Numbered from the stretch's first letter, positions 35,259-44,167 are shown. The stretch is 64,000 nt of DNA from Hymenobacter mellowenesis (GCF_030581005.1 NZ_JAUQSX010000001.1:806001-870000), one strand, 5' to 3'. Made by a program: numbers and translations. Notes: a model not told the origin generated them from the letters alone.

Positions 35259-36347
35259 ATGATGCAGGAATCCATTGCCGCTCTTACGGCCGAAATTACG
35301 AAAGCCGAACTGAATAATCCCGCCGAACTCGATGCTTTTCGCATCAGCTACCTCGGCCGCAAGGGCCGGTTGGCCGATTTGTTCGACCAGCTCAAGACCG
35401 TGCCCAACGAAGAAAAGCGCGCCGTAGGCCAGCAGCTCAACGCCCTGAAGCAGCAGGCCCAGGCCCGTTTCGACGAGGCCCAGCAGGCCGCCGAAGCCGC
35501 CGCTGACAACGCCCCGGCCAACCCCGACTTCGACTACACCCTGCCGCCCGTGCCCAACGCCCTGGGCACCCGCCACCCCCTGAGCCTGGTGCGCGAGGAG
35601 ATGCTGCGCGTGTTCGCCCGCATTGGTTTTGCCGTGGCCGAGGGCCCCGAAATTGAGGACGACTGGCACAACTTCACCGCCCTCAACTTCCCCGAAAACC
35701 ACCCGGCGCGCGACATGCAGGACACGTTTTTTGTGGAATCGCGGAGTGGTGGATTGGTGGATTCTTCGGACGAAAACGCACTAACCCACCAACCCGCCAA
35801 CCCACAACCCCACTTGCTGCGCACCCACACCAGCACCGTGCAGGTGCGCGTGATGGAAACCGAGCCCCTGCCCATCCGCCGCGTGATGCCGGGCCGCGTG
35901 TTCCGCAACGAGGCCATTTCGGCGCGGGCGCATATGATGTTTCATCAGGTGGAAGGCATTTTCATTGACGAAGGCGTGAGCTTCGCCGACCTGAAGCAGA
36001 CGGTGTACTACTTTGTGCAGGAGCTGTTTGGGGCCGACATCAACATCCGCTTCCGCCCCAGCTTCTTCCCCTTCACCGAGCCCAGCGCTGAAATCGACAT
36101 CACCTGCCTGATTTGCAAGGGCGCGGGCTGCAACATCTGCAAGTACTCGGGCTGGGTCGAAATCGGCGGCTGCGGCATGGTGGACCCCGCCGTGCTCGAA
36201 AACGCGGGCATCGACCCCGAGAAATACTCCGGCTACGCCTGGGGCATGGGCATCGAGCGCATTGCCATGCTCAAGTACCAGATTAAGGACCTGCGCCTGT
36301 TCACGGAAAACGACATGCGCTTCCTGCGGCAGTTTGAGGCGCTGTAG
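35259..36347 (+). CDS. pheS: Phenylalanine-tRNA ligase alpha subunit
   Basis: The 362-residue product charges tRNA-Phe together with PheT. The coiled-coil N-terminus is followed by the class II core: GTRHPLSLVREEMLRVFARI (motif 1 region), EGPEIEDDWHNFTALNFPENHPARDMQDTFF as three adjacent parts, LLRTHTSTVQVRVME, and motif 3 GYAWGMGIERIAMLKY. About 25 residues (161-185, SRSGGLVDSS to NPQPH) interrupt a normally short loop and come from a palindromic DNA insertion. ATG at 35259 or 35262 both fit. The pheT gene does not follow. Confidence 0.96.
   Translation: MMQESIAALTAEITKAELNNPAELDAFRISYLGRKGRLADLFDQLKTVPNEEKRAVGQQLNALKQQAQARFDEAQQAAEAAADNAPANPDFDYTLPPVPNALGTRHPLSLVREEMLRVFARIGFAVAEGPEIEDDWHNFTALNFPENHPARDMQDTFFVESRSGGLVDSSDENALTHQPANPQPHLLRTHTSTVQVRVMETEPLPIRRVMPGRVFRNEAISARAHMMFHQVEGIFIDEGVSFADLKQTVYYFVQELFGADINIRFRPSFFPFTEPSAEIDITCLICKGAGCNICKYSGWVEIGGCGMVDPAVLENAGIDPEKYSGYAWGMGIERIAMLKYQIKDLRLFTENDMRFLRQFEAL
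35739..35813 (+). repeat. In-frame palindromic insertion inside pheS
   Basis: GTGGTGGATTGGTGGATTC and the downstream ACCCACCAACCCGCCAACCC are imperfect inverted repeats, encoding residues absent from typical PheS. The length is a multiple of three (75 bases) and has no stop. It looks like a small mobile palindrome domesticated in a surface loop. Confidence 0.7.
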
Positions 36348-36360
36348 CAACCAATAGGTT

Positions 36361-36440
36361 CTGTCATGCCGAACACCGTGAAGCACCTTCTCACGTGAGA
36401 ACGATTTGTTCGGACGTGGAAAGGTGCTTCATTGCGCTTG
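36361..36440. repeat. Degenerate class A palindrome
   Basis: CTGTCATGCCGAACACCGTG and AAGCACCTTCTCACGTGAGA are followed by TGGAAAGGTGCTTCATTGCG. GAAGCACCTT pairs with AAGGTGCTTC, but the right tip is lost. It follows the pheS stop. Confidence 0.6.
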
Positions 36441-36551
36441 GGCTTTATGATTAATTAGCACTCAGCAGCTTGCAGCCACAAGTGCTGGTGTTAGCCGAGT
36501 TGGGTTTGTAATTTTTTTCTTACGCTCACACAGCGAATTAAAAATAAATCT

Positions 36552-36579
36552 TAATTTAGTAGTCGCAACTACTAAATTA
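36552..36579. promoter_or_regulatory. Palindromic operator before the VOC/EVE/MarR cluster
   Basis: TAATTTAGTAGT and ACTACTAAATTA are perfect 12-base arms around CGCA. The palindrome ends six bases before the ATG at 36586. Its size and AT-rich arms fit a winged-helix dimer site, and a MarR-family gene is third in the cluster, so autoregulation is the simple reading. Confidence 0.7.
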
Positions 36580-36585
36580 GCACTC

Positions 36586-36957
36586 ATGCAAAGCGCCACT
36601 CAGCTCGGATTCGTTTCGCTTCAGGTAAGCGACCTTGAAGCCTCCCGTCATTTTTACACCGAAGTGCTCGGTTTCCGCCCCGCCGCCCAAACGCCGCCGG
36701 ATGCCTGCGTATTTGAAACGCAGAGCGGGGCCACTTTCGCCATTCGCAAGCCCATGGTAGACCTGCAAGCCACCACCAACCTCGGCTGGGGAGTGGGCCT
36801 GTGGTTTGCCGTTGCTGGCCTCGATGACTTGCTGCAACGCATTGCGGGCAAAGCCACTTTGGTTCAGGGCGTGCAGTCGACGCCCTTCGGCAACACCGCC
36901 ATCATTGCCGACCCGGACGGCTACTGGCTGACGCTGCAAGAAACCAAGCAGTCGTGA
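36586..36957 (+). CDS. VOC family (glyoxalase/bleomycin-resistance-like) protein
   Basis: The 123-residue protein has the vicinal oxygen chelate pattern: FVSLQVSDLEASRHFYTEVLGF (residues 9-30, read as two parts) for the first beta-alpha-beta unit and GNTAIIADPDGYWLTLQE near the C-terminus with the conserved glutamate. The position usually held by the first metal His is Ser (VSLQ), so metal use is uncertain. Members range from glyoxalases to drug-binding proteins. Its stop overlaps the GTG start of the next gene by four bases, so the two are translationally coupled. Confidence 0.88.
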   Translation: MQSATQLGFVSLQVSDLEASRHFYTEVLGFRPAAQTPPDACVFETQSGATFAIRKPMVDLQATTNLGWGVGLWFAVAGLDDLLQRIAGKATLVQGVQSTPFGNTAIIADPDGYWLTLQETKQS

Positions 36958-37379
36958 GCACACAGCCGCAGTACTGGGTGGTGGTCGCGGCCCGCGACCA
37001 TGCCCTTTCGGGCATTGCGCAAGGCATTGTGCAAGCCAACCACGGCAAGGCCGCGCCGCTGCGCCGGATGCAGCCGGGCGACCGGGTGGTCCTCTACGCA
37101 CCCAAGCTGACGTATGGCCGCTCCGAGCCCTGCCAGCTCTTTGTTGGCCTGGGCACGGTGGCGGATGAGGAGGTATTTCAGGCCCACGTAGCGGCCGACT
37201 TTCAGCCTTTCCGCCGCAAGGTGCTCTACCAAGCGGTACAGGAAGCTCCGATTCAGCCCTTGCTTGAAGACCTGTCGTTTATTCAGAATAAAACGCACTG
37301 GGGGTATTCGTTTCGGGTGGGCTGCTTTGGCATTCCCGCCAATGACTTTGAGCGTATCCGTCAGGCATTACTGGCCTAA
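36954..37379 (+). CDS. EVE domain protein
   Basis: The 141-residue protein begins YWVVVAARDHALSGIAQGIV and has QPGDRVVLYAPKL and HWGYSFRVGCFGIPANDFERI, the marks of the EVE fold (PUA-like superfamily). EVE domains bind modified nucleobases in DNA or RNA; here the role is unknown. The start is GTG at 36954 inside GTGA, overlapping the stop of the VOC gene. The same cluster contains a MarR regulator 57 bases downstream. Confidence 0.88.
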   Translation: MSTQPQYWVVVAARDHALSGIAQGIVQANHGKAAPLRRMQPGDRVVLYAPKLTYGRSEPCQLFVGLGTVADEEVFQAHVAADFQPFRRKVLYQAVQEAPIQPLLEDLSFIQNKTHWGYSFRVGCFGIPANDFERIRQALLA

Positions 37380-37435
37380 CCAACCTTTTGAGCGGATGAG
37401 GGGTAGTCGGTGAATATTCCCTTGCTTTGCTGCTC

Positions 37436-37906
37436 ATGGCTTCTCCTCCCATTTTTGCTTATCGCCAGCCAGAAGAGAACAACGGCTACTTGCTCTGGCA
37501 GGTGAGTATGCGCTGGCAATTGCTCATGAATCAGCAGCTACGGACGGTTGGGCTGACGTTGACCCAATTTTCGTTGCTGGCAGGCCTGTACTGGCTCACG
37601 CAGCAGGGCGAAAGCGTTACCCAGCAGCGCCTGGCCGACTACGCCCACACCGACAAGATGATGACGTCGAAGGTGCTGCAAACCCTAGCCCGCAAAGGCC
37701 TGGTGGAGCGGTTGGAAAACCCCCGCGATGGCCGCGCCAGGCAGTTGCTGCTAACTTCCTTTGGAGAAGCGCAGCTCCGGCAGGCTTACACCATCGTGCA
37801 GCGGGTGGACGACGCTTTTTTCCGTCCCATTGCCCCCGACGCCGCCCCGTTCAACGGCCTCATGCAACGGCTCGCGGCCGCGCCGCCGGCCGGCGAAGGC
37901 GGTTGA
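37436..37906 (+). CDS. MarR family transcriptional regulator
   Basis: The 156-residue protein has a winged-helix domain: LTLTQFSLLAGLYWLTQQG, then VTQQRLADYAHTDKMMTSKVLQTLARKGLVERLENPRDGRA as recognition helix and wing (residues about 62-102), and helical ends for dimerisation. MarR proteins usually repress a neighbouring operon and release DNA on binding a small ligand or on oxidation. The palindrome at 36552-36579 is the likely target. ATG at 37436 was chosen over the TTG at 37427. Confidence 0.9.
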   Translation: MASPPIFAYRQPEENNGYLLWQVSMRWQLLMNQQLRTVGLTLTQFSLLAGLYWLTQQGESVTQQRLADYAHTDKMMTSKVLQTLARKGLVERLENPRDGRARQLLLTSFGEAQLRQAYTIVQRVDDAFFRPIAPDAAPFNGLMQRLAAAPPAGEGG

Positions 37907-37983
37907 TGCTTCGGCGCCCGCCAAGCGACATAACGGGCTGACCGGCCAACCGTTTCCCGCTTTTTTGCCTTCTTGCGGGCACG

Positions 37984-39138
37984 ATGCCCACCCAGCCACT
38001 ACTCCTCCCCGCCCGCCTCGACCCTTTTCTGAGCCAGAAGCTGCGGTTTTGGTCGCTGGTGGCTATGGTGCTGCTGATTTACGTGCACGGCTACAACCTG
38101 CACCCGCGCTATTTGCAGCCATTCACGCCCGTGGAGGAGCCGCTGGGGCCGGGCACCTGGCTGCAATACATCCTGGCCAATGGGCTGCTGCGCTTCCGCA
38201 TTCCCATTTTGTTTGCCATTTCGGGCTACCTCTTTGCCTGGCGTGAGGGCGCGGCGCCGCACGGCCAGCGCGTGAAGCGGCGCCTGCGCACGCTGGGCCT
38301 CCCCTACTTGCTCTGGAGTGGGCTGTGGCTGGCGGCGCTGTGGGCGCTGGAGCAGTTTCCCATTACCAAACAGGCCGTTATCGACGCCGAAATCAGCCCG
38401 TTCTGGCCCCGGCAGCTGCTTAGCCAGCTCAGCATCGGCGAGCTGCTGACGCGCTGGCTGGTGGAGCCCGCGCCGTTTCAGCTGTGGTTTTTGCGCAGCT
38501 TGCTGGTGTTCAATCTGTCGTACCCGTGGCTACGGGTGGCTATTTTACGCAAGCCCGCTATCTACTTCAGCGTGGCGGGGCTGCTGTGGTTTTTCATGGT
38601 GCCGCTGCCATTGGTGGAGGGCGAAGGGCTGCTGTTTTTTGCGCTGGGCGTGTGGCTGGCGTTGCGCAACGCGGACGTGCTGACGCCGCCCCACTGGCTG
38701 CGGCTGCTTCCCTTGGCGGGGCTGTGGCTGGGCGTGTGCGCGCTCAAAACCTGGATGGCGTTTCACGTCGGCCCGCCGTTTTCGCTGCCGTTGGCGCTGA
38801 GCATGCTGGCGCTGCACAAAGTGGGCGAGGCCAGCGGCATGCTGGTGGCCTGGTTTGGGCTGAACGGGCTGGTGCGCTGGTGCATGGCCCGAGCCTGGTT
38901 TCGCTGGCTGACGGGCTTTTCGTTCATGATTTACGTGCTGCACGTGCCGCTGGTGAACTATGCCACCGAACTGGCGTTGCGCTATGGCCGGACCGTGCCG
39001 CACATCCATTTGCTCACTTATTTATTGTTGCCGCTGCTTATTGTGGCCGTCAGCGCCGGGCTGGGCGCGCTGCTGCGCTGGGCGTTACCGCGGGTTTATG
39101 CGGTGCTGACTGGTGGGCGGGGACTGGCTACGTCGTAA
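37984..39138 (+). CDS. Acyltransferase family 3 membrane protein
   Basis: The 384-residue protein has about ten hydrophobic helices and FRIPILFAISGYLFAWREG near residues 71-89, a motif of the acyltransferase 3 family that O-acylates surface glycans or other envelope compounds; the acyl donor and target are unknown. KRRLRTLGLPYLLWSGLW is the cytoplasmic loop after that. It starts 77 bases after marR on the same strand and may be in the same transcript, but nothing else ties it to the cluster. Confidence 0.88.
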   Translation: MPTQPLLLPARLDPFLSQKLRFWSLVAMVLLIYVHGYNLHPRYLQPFTPVEEPLGPGTWLQYILANGLLRFRIPILFAISGYLFAWREGAAPHGQRVKRRLRTLGLPYLLWSGLWLAALWALEQFPITKQAVIDAEISPFWPRQLLSQLSIGELLTRWLVEPAPFQLWFLRSLLVFNLSYPWLRVAILRKPAIYFSVAGLLWFFMVPLPLVEGEGLLFFALGVWLALRNADVLTPPHWLRLLPLAGLWLGVCALKTWMAFHVGPPFSLPLALSMLALHKVGEASGMLVAWFGLNGLVRWCMARAWFRWLTGFSFMIYVLHVPLVNYATELALRYGRTVPHIHLLTYLLLPLLIVAVSAGLGALLRWALPRVYAVLTGGRGLATS

Positions 39139-39269
39139 ATTTGTCGTCCTGAGCGGACTGCCTGTTCATTTTGCATTCCGAATTACCTGTTTTTATTCAA
39201 GTCATTATCCGCGCCGCTATCCTGCGAAAACTCGCCTAATCCGCGCGCCAGCCGACACATTCCGCATTC

Positions 39270-40583
39270 ATGAAGGTTAGAAATCAGACCACCAATAAAG
39301 TAAACGTCATCACTCTCGGCTGCTCGAAAAACATCGTGGACTCGGAAGTCCTGATGGGCCAATTGCAAGCCAACCAGTTCGATGTGACGCACGAGGCCGA
39401 GAAATCGGACGCCAACATCGTCATCATCAATACCTGCGGCTTCATCGACAACGCCAAGCAGGAAAGCATCGACACCATTCTGCGCTACGCGGATGAGAAA
39501 GAAGCCGGCCGCCTTGAAAAGCTCTACGTAACGGGCTGCCTCTCACAGCGCTACAAGGACGAGCTGGAAGTGGAAATTCCGCAGGTGGACGCCTATTTCG
39601 GCACCCTGGAACTGCCCCAGATGCTGAAGGTGCTCAATGCCGACTACAAGCACGAGCTCATCGGTGAGCGCCTGATTACCACGCCGCGCCACTACGCCTA
39701 CTTCAAAATCGCGGAGGGCTGCAACCGCCCCTGCTCGTTCTGCGCCATCCCGCTGATGCGCGGCAAGCACGTCGACCGGCCCATTGAGGACCTGGTGAAA
39801 GAAGCCAAGCGCCTCGCCGGCATGGGCACCAAGGAACTGATTCTCATTGCCCAGGACCTGACTTACTACGGCCTGCAGCACTATGGCGAGCGCAAGCTGG
39901 CCGACCTGCTCCGCAACCTGTCCGACGTGAACGGCATCGATTGGATTCGCCTGCAATACGCCTACCCCTCGCAGTTCCCGCTGGATGCGCTGGACGTGAT
40001 GGCCGAGCGCGAAAACATCTGCAAATACCTCGACATGCCCTTGCAGCACGGCTCGGATAACATGCTGAAGACCATGCGCCGGGGCATCACCAAGCGCCGC
40101 ACCATCGAGCTGGTTGACACCATTCGGCAGCGCGTGCCGGGCATTGCGCTGCGCACCACGCTCATCGCCGGCCACCCCGGCGAAACGGAGCAGGATTTCC
40201 AGGAGATGTATGATTTCGTGGAGCAGACGCGCTTCGAGCGCCTGGGCATCTTCACCTACTCACATGAGGAAAACACGCACTCGCACACCCTCGTGGATGA
40301 CGTGCCGGCCGAGCTGAAGCAGGAGCGCGCCGACGCCATCATGGAACTGCAGCAGGGCATTTCGATGGAACTGAACGAAGCCCGCGTGGGCCAGACATAC
40401 AAAGTGCTGTTCGACCGCAAGGAAAGCGGCCACTTCGTGGGCCGCACCGAGTTCGACTCGCCGGAAGTGGACAATGAAGTGCTGGTGCCGGTGGAAAAGG
40501 ACACGTTTGTGCGCCTCGGCGATTTCGCGAACGTGAAGATTGATTCGGCCTCCGATTTCGATTTGTACGGGCACTTGGTCTGA
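39270..40583 (+). CDS. rimO: Ribosomal protein S12 methylthiotransferase
   Basis: The 437-residue radical SAM enzyme methylthiolates an aspartate of S12. Order of domains: N-terminal cluster domain with Cys18, Cys56 and Cys90; radical SAM domain with Cys151, Cys155 and Cys158 in EGCNRPCSFCAIPLMRG; C-terminal TRAM domain ending in the substrate-reach tail DFDLYGHLV. RimO rather than MiaB is supported by GCSKNIVDSEVLMG and RPIEDLVKEAKRLA. Monocistronic appearance: 131 bases before it and 159 bases to bshC, both without strong terminators. Confidence 0.96.
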   Translation: MKVRNQTTNKVNVITLGCSKNIVDSEVLMGQLQANQFDVTHEAEKSDANIVIINTCGFIDNAKQESIDTILRYADEKEAGRLEKLYVTGCLSQRYKDELEVEIPQVDAYFGTLELPQMLKVLNADYKHELIGERLITTPRHYAYFKIAEGCNRPCSFCAIPLMRGKHVDRPIEDLVKEAKRLAGMGTKELILIAQDLTYYGLQHYGERKLADLLRNLSDVNGIDWIRLQYAYPSQFPLDALDVMAERENICKYLDMPLQHGSDNMLKTMRRGITKRRTIELVDTIRQRVPGIALRTTLIAGHPGETEQDFQEMYDFVEQTRFERLGIFTYSHEENTHSHTLVDDVPAELKQERADAIMELQQGISMELNEARVGQTYKVLFDRKESGHFVGRTEFDSPEVDNEVLVPVEKDTFVRLGDFANVKIDSASDFDLYGHLV

Positions 40584-40742
40584 CCCGAAGGAAGGCGTAG
40601 CCAACCACGGATTCGTCGGATTTTGTAGACAGCGCAGGTACTGTGCCGCTTGTTGTAACTTTTCGGCCGGGGCCGGGTTTTGTGCGGACTTTTGCCATTG
40701 GCCAAGGTTCACACCGAACCCGGCCCCGCTCGTATTCCCCCC

Positions 40743-42344
40743 ATGCCCACTCGCTGTACCACCCTGCCCTACGCCGAAACCGGCGCTTTCTCCGGCCTGC
40801 TTACTGATTATCTGGCCCAGAAACCCGCTTTGGCGCCGTTCTACAACCGCTTTCCTTCGCTGGAAAATTTTGCGGCCCAAATAGAAGAAAAGCAGGCCAG
40901 CTACACGCCCGAAGCCCGCAAACGCCTGGTGGCCGCCCTGCGCGACCAGTACGGCCTGGCGCCCGAACCCGAGCCGGCCATTGAAGCCAACCTGCTGCTG
41001 CTAGCCGAGCCCACCACCTTCACTGTGACCACGGGCCACCAGCTCAACCTGCTCACCGGGCCGCTCTACTTCATCTACAAAATCGTATCGGCCATTAAGC
41101 TGAGCCGCGAGTTGAAGGCGAAATACCCGCAGTACGATTTCGTGCCGGTGTACTGGATGGCTACCGAGGACCATGATTTCGCCGAAATCAACCACTTCTC
41201 GCTCTTTGGCAAAACGTACTCGTGGGATGCGGCCGGCACCGGCGGGCCCGTGGGCCGGCTGCCGCTCGATGGCCTGAGCGAGCAGCTGCTGAGCCAATTG
41301 CCGCCCGAGGTGCCGGCGGCTTTTCACGAGGCGTATTCAACCTCCCAAAATCTGGCCGAAGCCACCCGCAAGCTAGCCGATGCGCTGTTTGGCGAATTTG
41401 GACTGGTGACGCTGGACGCCGACCGCCCGGCTCTGAAACAGGCCCTAGCGCCGCTGCTGACCAAGGAAATCCGGGAGCAGGCCTCCAACGCCGCCGTGCA
41501 GGCCACCAACGCCCGCCTCACGGCCGCCGGCTACAAGCCGCAGGTGTACTCGCGGCCCATCAACCTGTTTTTCATCACCGACGAAGGCAAGCGCGAGCGG
41601 CTGGAGCCCGACGCCAGCGGTGCCGACTGCGTGGAAGTGACCATCCGCAACACGGCCAAGTGCCACAGCCAGGCTGAGCTGCTGGAGCTGGCCCAGACGC
41701 ACCCCGAGCAGTTCAGCCCCAACGTGGTGCTGCGGCCGGTGTACCAGGAAATCCTGCTGCCCAACCTGGCCTACATCGGCGGCGGGGCCGAGGTGGCGTA
41801 CTGGTTTCAGTTGAAAGACGTGTTTGCGGCGTTTGGGGTACCCTACCCCATCGTGCTGCCCCGCAACTCGGCCGAATACATTAGCCGGACCAACGCGGGC
41901 AAGCTGAAGAAGCTGGGGCTGACTTCGCGGGAAATTTTCCGCCCACTGCCGGAGCTCAAGAAGCAGGTGGGCGCCGCCCTGGGCCAGGAGGAAATTAGCC
42001 TTGCAGCGCAGCAGCAGGCGCTGGCCGCCGCCTTCCAGCAAGTACAGGACTTGGCCCAGCGCCTCGACCCCACCCTCGTAAAAACCGTTGCCGCCGAAGC
42101 CCAGAAAGCCGCGGGTGGCCTCGCCGGCCTCGAAAAGCGCCTGAGCAAAGCCGCCGAAGCCAAGCACGAAACCGCCTACGCCCAGCTCACGGCACTCAAG
42201 GAAAAGCTGTTTCCCGGCGGCGGCCTGCAGGAGCGCAGCGAGAATGTGCTCAGCATTCTGATAAATAACCCCGGCTTCATCGAGCAGCTGATTGAGGCGT
42301 TTGAGCCGCTGGCGCTGGAGTTTGTGGTGCTGGAGGAGGAATAG
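40743..42344 (+). CDS. bshC: Bacillithiol biosynthesis cysteine-adding enzyme BshC
   Basis: The 533-residue protein matches BshC, the last enzyme of bacillithiol synthesis, which joins cysteine to glucosamine malate. Signatures: VTTGHQLNLLTGPLYFIYKI, PVYWMATEDHDFAEINHFSL, YIGGGAEVAYWFQLKDVFAA, and a C-terminal coiled coil (about residues 405-500). Length is normal. ATG at 40743 was chosen; the frame upstream lacks homology. BshA and BshB are not in the window. YtxJ at 22177 is a user of the same thiol. Confidence 0.95.
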   Translation: MPTRCTTLPYAETGAFSGLLTDYLAQKPALAPFYNRFPSLENFAAQIEEKQASYTPEARKRLVAALRDQYGLAPEPEPAIEANLLLLAEPTTFTVTTGHQLNLLTGPLYFIYKIVSAIKLSRELKAKYPQYDFVPVYWMATEDHDFAEINHFSLFGKTYSWDAAGTGGPVGRLPLDGLSEQLLSQLPPEVPAAFHEAYSTSQNLAEATRKLADALFGEFGLVTLDADRPALKQALAPLLTKEIREQASNAAVQATNARLTAAGYKPQVYSRPINLFFITDEGKRERLEPDASGADCVEVTIRNTAKCHSQAELLELAQTHPEQFSPNVVLRPVYQEILLPNLAYIGGGAEVAYWFQLKDVFAAFGVPYPIVLPRNSAEYISRTNAGKLKKLGLTSREIFRPLPELKKQVGAALGQEEISLAAQQQALAAAFQQVQDLAQRLDPTLVKTVAAEAQKAAGGLAGLEKRLSKAAEAKHETAYAQLTALKEKLFPGGGLQERSENVLSILINNPGFIEQLIEAFEPLALEFVVLEEE

Positions 42345-42359
42345 ACCAAAAGACGCTTC

Positions 42360-42899
42360 ATGCTAGAAATAGTGGACCGCTGCCTGCAATGGATGATGAG
42401 CCATCAGCTTAACAGCATACCCTTGCCGGTTCATCCTGCAATGGCGGATTCGCACCCCTGTCCTTATGCTGAGGATGGATATGAAAGCTGGCTACCCATT
42501 CCCAGCACCGTCACGAATGCAGCGTTGGATAGCTTGGAAGCAGCCATTCACTATCCACTACCTGCGGATTATCGTCGTTTTTTGCAGCATAAGCATTTCT
42601 ATGATTTGTTACTAGGAGGCGCTGAATTCTTTCCGCACCCGGTAGACGAATGGCAGCAGTTGCTTCGCCAAGAAATGCTGGCAAACTGGCCCGATGCATT
42701 ACGGGCGGGTTGCATTCCCTTTGCCAATTATGGCGGAGCCGGCGACATCCTGTGCTTCTACACCGGGCCAAACCAAGCCACGGCAGATTACCCGGTGGTG
42801 TTTTACGACCACGAAGACGGCCGTGCCCAGCCGTTCAGTCCCAGCTTTGCTGCCCTGCTGCCGCAGTTGCTGGCCGAAACCCCAGCGCGCGACATGTAA
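42360..42899 (+). CDS. SMI1/KNR4 (SUKH) family protein
   Basis: The 179-residue protein has the SUKH core, LEAAIHYPLPADYRRFLQHK (about residues 55-74), then a helix and WPDALRAGCIPFANYGGAGD and VVFYDHEDGRAQPF. SUKH proteins often act as immunity proteins against contact-dependent or polymorphic toxins, but no toxin gene is adjacent. Its first half uses fewer G and C than bshC before it. The stop overlaps the start of the next gene (TAATG), so translation may be coupled. Confidence 0.82.
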   Translation: MLEIVDRCLQWMMSHQLNSIPLPVHPAMADSHPCPYAEDGYESWLPIPSTVTNAALDSLEAAIHYPLPADYRRFLQHKHFYDLLLGGAEFFPHPVDEWQQLLRQEMLANWPDALRAGCIPFANYGGAGDILCFYTGPNQATADYPVVFYDHEDGRAQPFSPSFAALLPQLLAETPARDM

Positions 42900-43489
42900 T
42901 GCGAAAAGCCGACCTGCGCCGCACCGCCCTGGCCCGCCGCCTGGCCCTGGATGCCGGCGAAGTGGCGCGCCGCAGCGACAAGCTGCGCGAGAACCTGTTC
43001 CGCCAGTTTCCGGTGGCGCAGTGGCAGTGGCTGCACCTGTTTCTGCCGCTGTTGAAGCGGAATGAGCCCGACATATGGTTTTTTATTCGCTGGGTGTGGG
43101 GCGAGGAGCTGCCCCTGCGGCTGGCCGTGCCCGTGGTGCAGCCGGATGGCGTTTCGCTGAAACACTACGAGCTGCTTCCTGACACCCAACTCACCCAAAA
43201 CCGCTGGGGAATTGACGAGCCCGTGCCCCACCCCATCACCGCCCCCGAAGTCTTCCCGCAAATACTGGACGCCGTGCTGGTGCCGCTGCTGGCCGTGGAC
43301 CGTAGCGGGCAGCGCGTGGGCTACGGCGGCGGGTTTTACGACCGGTTTCTGGTGCAGTGCCGGCCGGGAACGCAGCTTATCGGCCTGAATTTGCTGAACG
43401 AGGCGCCCGTGCGGCGCATTGCCGACGTGCTGCCCACCGATGTGCCGCTCACGGCCTACATCACGCCGGGGCGGGTGTGGCGGTTCTGA
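42899..43489 (+). CDS. 5-formyltetrahydrofolate cyclo-ligase family protein
   Basis: The 196-residue protein has the family motifs KADLRRTALARR at the N-terminus, VLVPLLAVDRSGQRVGYGGG FYDRFL (two adjacent parts, about residues 124-148) for ATP and folate binding, and GLNLLNEAPV. The enzyme turns 5-formyl-THF into 5,10-methenyl-THF with ATP. The ATG at 42899 overlaps the stop of the SUKH gene by one base. Upstream in-frame codons lie inside that gene and were rejected. Confidence 0.92.
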   Translation: MRKADLRRTALARRLALDAGEVARRSDKLRENLFRQFPVAQWQWLHLFLPLLKRNEPDIWFFIRWVWGEELPLRLAVPVVQPDGVSLKHYELLPDTQLTQNRWGIDEPVPHPITAPEVFPQILDAVLVPLLAVDRSGQRVGYGGGFYDRFLVQCRPGTQLIGLNLLNEAPVRRIADVLPTDVPLTAYITPGRVWRF

Positions 43490-43636
43490 GCCCGCCGCGC
43501 GGGCAACCTGATAAAACGTTGAAAAAGCGGGTCTAGTGTGGGCGCATAAATTTAAATATTTGCGATAAAATCCTTACAATAAGGCAATAGCGCAGCGCGT
43601 TGGCCGGGTATCAATCACCTGAAAAGGACTGAACTC

Positions 43637-44167
43637 ATGGCCGAAATCCAACCCCAGGCCGCCGGGCCTACCAAAGCCGGCAAGCGCCGCGCCAAGAAGA
43701 TGTCGACCCGCATCGACATGACGCCGATGGTGGATTTGGCGTTTCTGCTGCTCACCTTTTTCATGCTCACCACCACGTTTGCCAAGCCCTACGCCATGGA
43801 CTTGCAGATGCCGGTGAAGAAAGAGGGCCCTGACATGCCCATTCGGGATTATGATGCCCTGACCATCATCCTCGGCAAGGGCCACCGAGTACATTATTTC
43901 TTCGGCCTGAATGCGCCTGGCGATAAAACCGTGCGGGTACCGGAGCTGAAAACGACCACCTTTTCGGCCGACGGTATTCGGCAGGTATTGCTGAACCGGC
44001 AGAAGGAGCGCGGGCGGCTGGTGGTACTCATCAAGCCCACCGAGGACTCCAAATACAAGGACATGGTGGACATTCTCGATGAGATGAACATCACGAACCA
44101 GCAGAAATACGCGCTGGTGAAAATCACCTCCGACGACCTCACCCTTCTTAAAACCGCAACGTTATGA
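43637..44167 (+). CDS. exbD: ExbD-type biopolymer transport protein
   Basis: The 176-residue protein has a short cytoplasmic N-terminus (RRAKKMSTRIDMTP), one transmembrane helix with the conserved aspartate in MVDLAFLLLTFFMLTTTF (about residues 31-48), and a periplasmic domain. ExbD forms the proton-driven motor with ExbB for TonB. ExbB is not encoded nearby; the genes before it are folate and SUKH genes. Its stop overlaps tonB by four bases (ATGA), so the pair is coupled. Confidence 0.92.
   Translation: MAEIQPQAAGPTKAGKRRAKKMSTRIDMTPMVDLAFLLLTFFMLTTTFAKPYAMDLQMPVKKEGPDMPIRDYDALTIILGKGHRVHYFFGLNAPGDKTVRVPELKTTTFSADGIRQVLLNRQKERGRLVVLIKPTEDSKYKDMVDILDEMNITNQQKYALVKITSDDLTLLKTATL

Noticed and set aside
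36361..36440. tRNA or other structured RNA gene after pheS
   Set aside because: The folding potential is explained by a degenerate class A palindrome; no tRNA arms or CCA end could be found here or elsewhere in the window.
40680..40742. Upstream extension of bshC
   Set aside because: The extra 21 residues have no resemblance to BshC starts and would need a non-ATG codon; the ATG at 40743 is standard.
42650..42898. Upstream extension of the 5-formyltetrahydrofolate cyclo-ligase frame
   Set aside because: It lies inside the SUKH gene in another frame; the TAATG overlap marks the true start at 42899.
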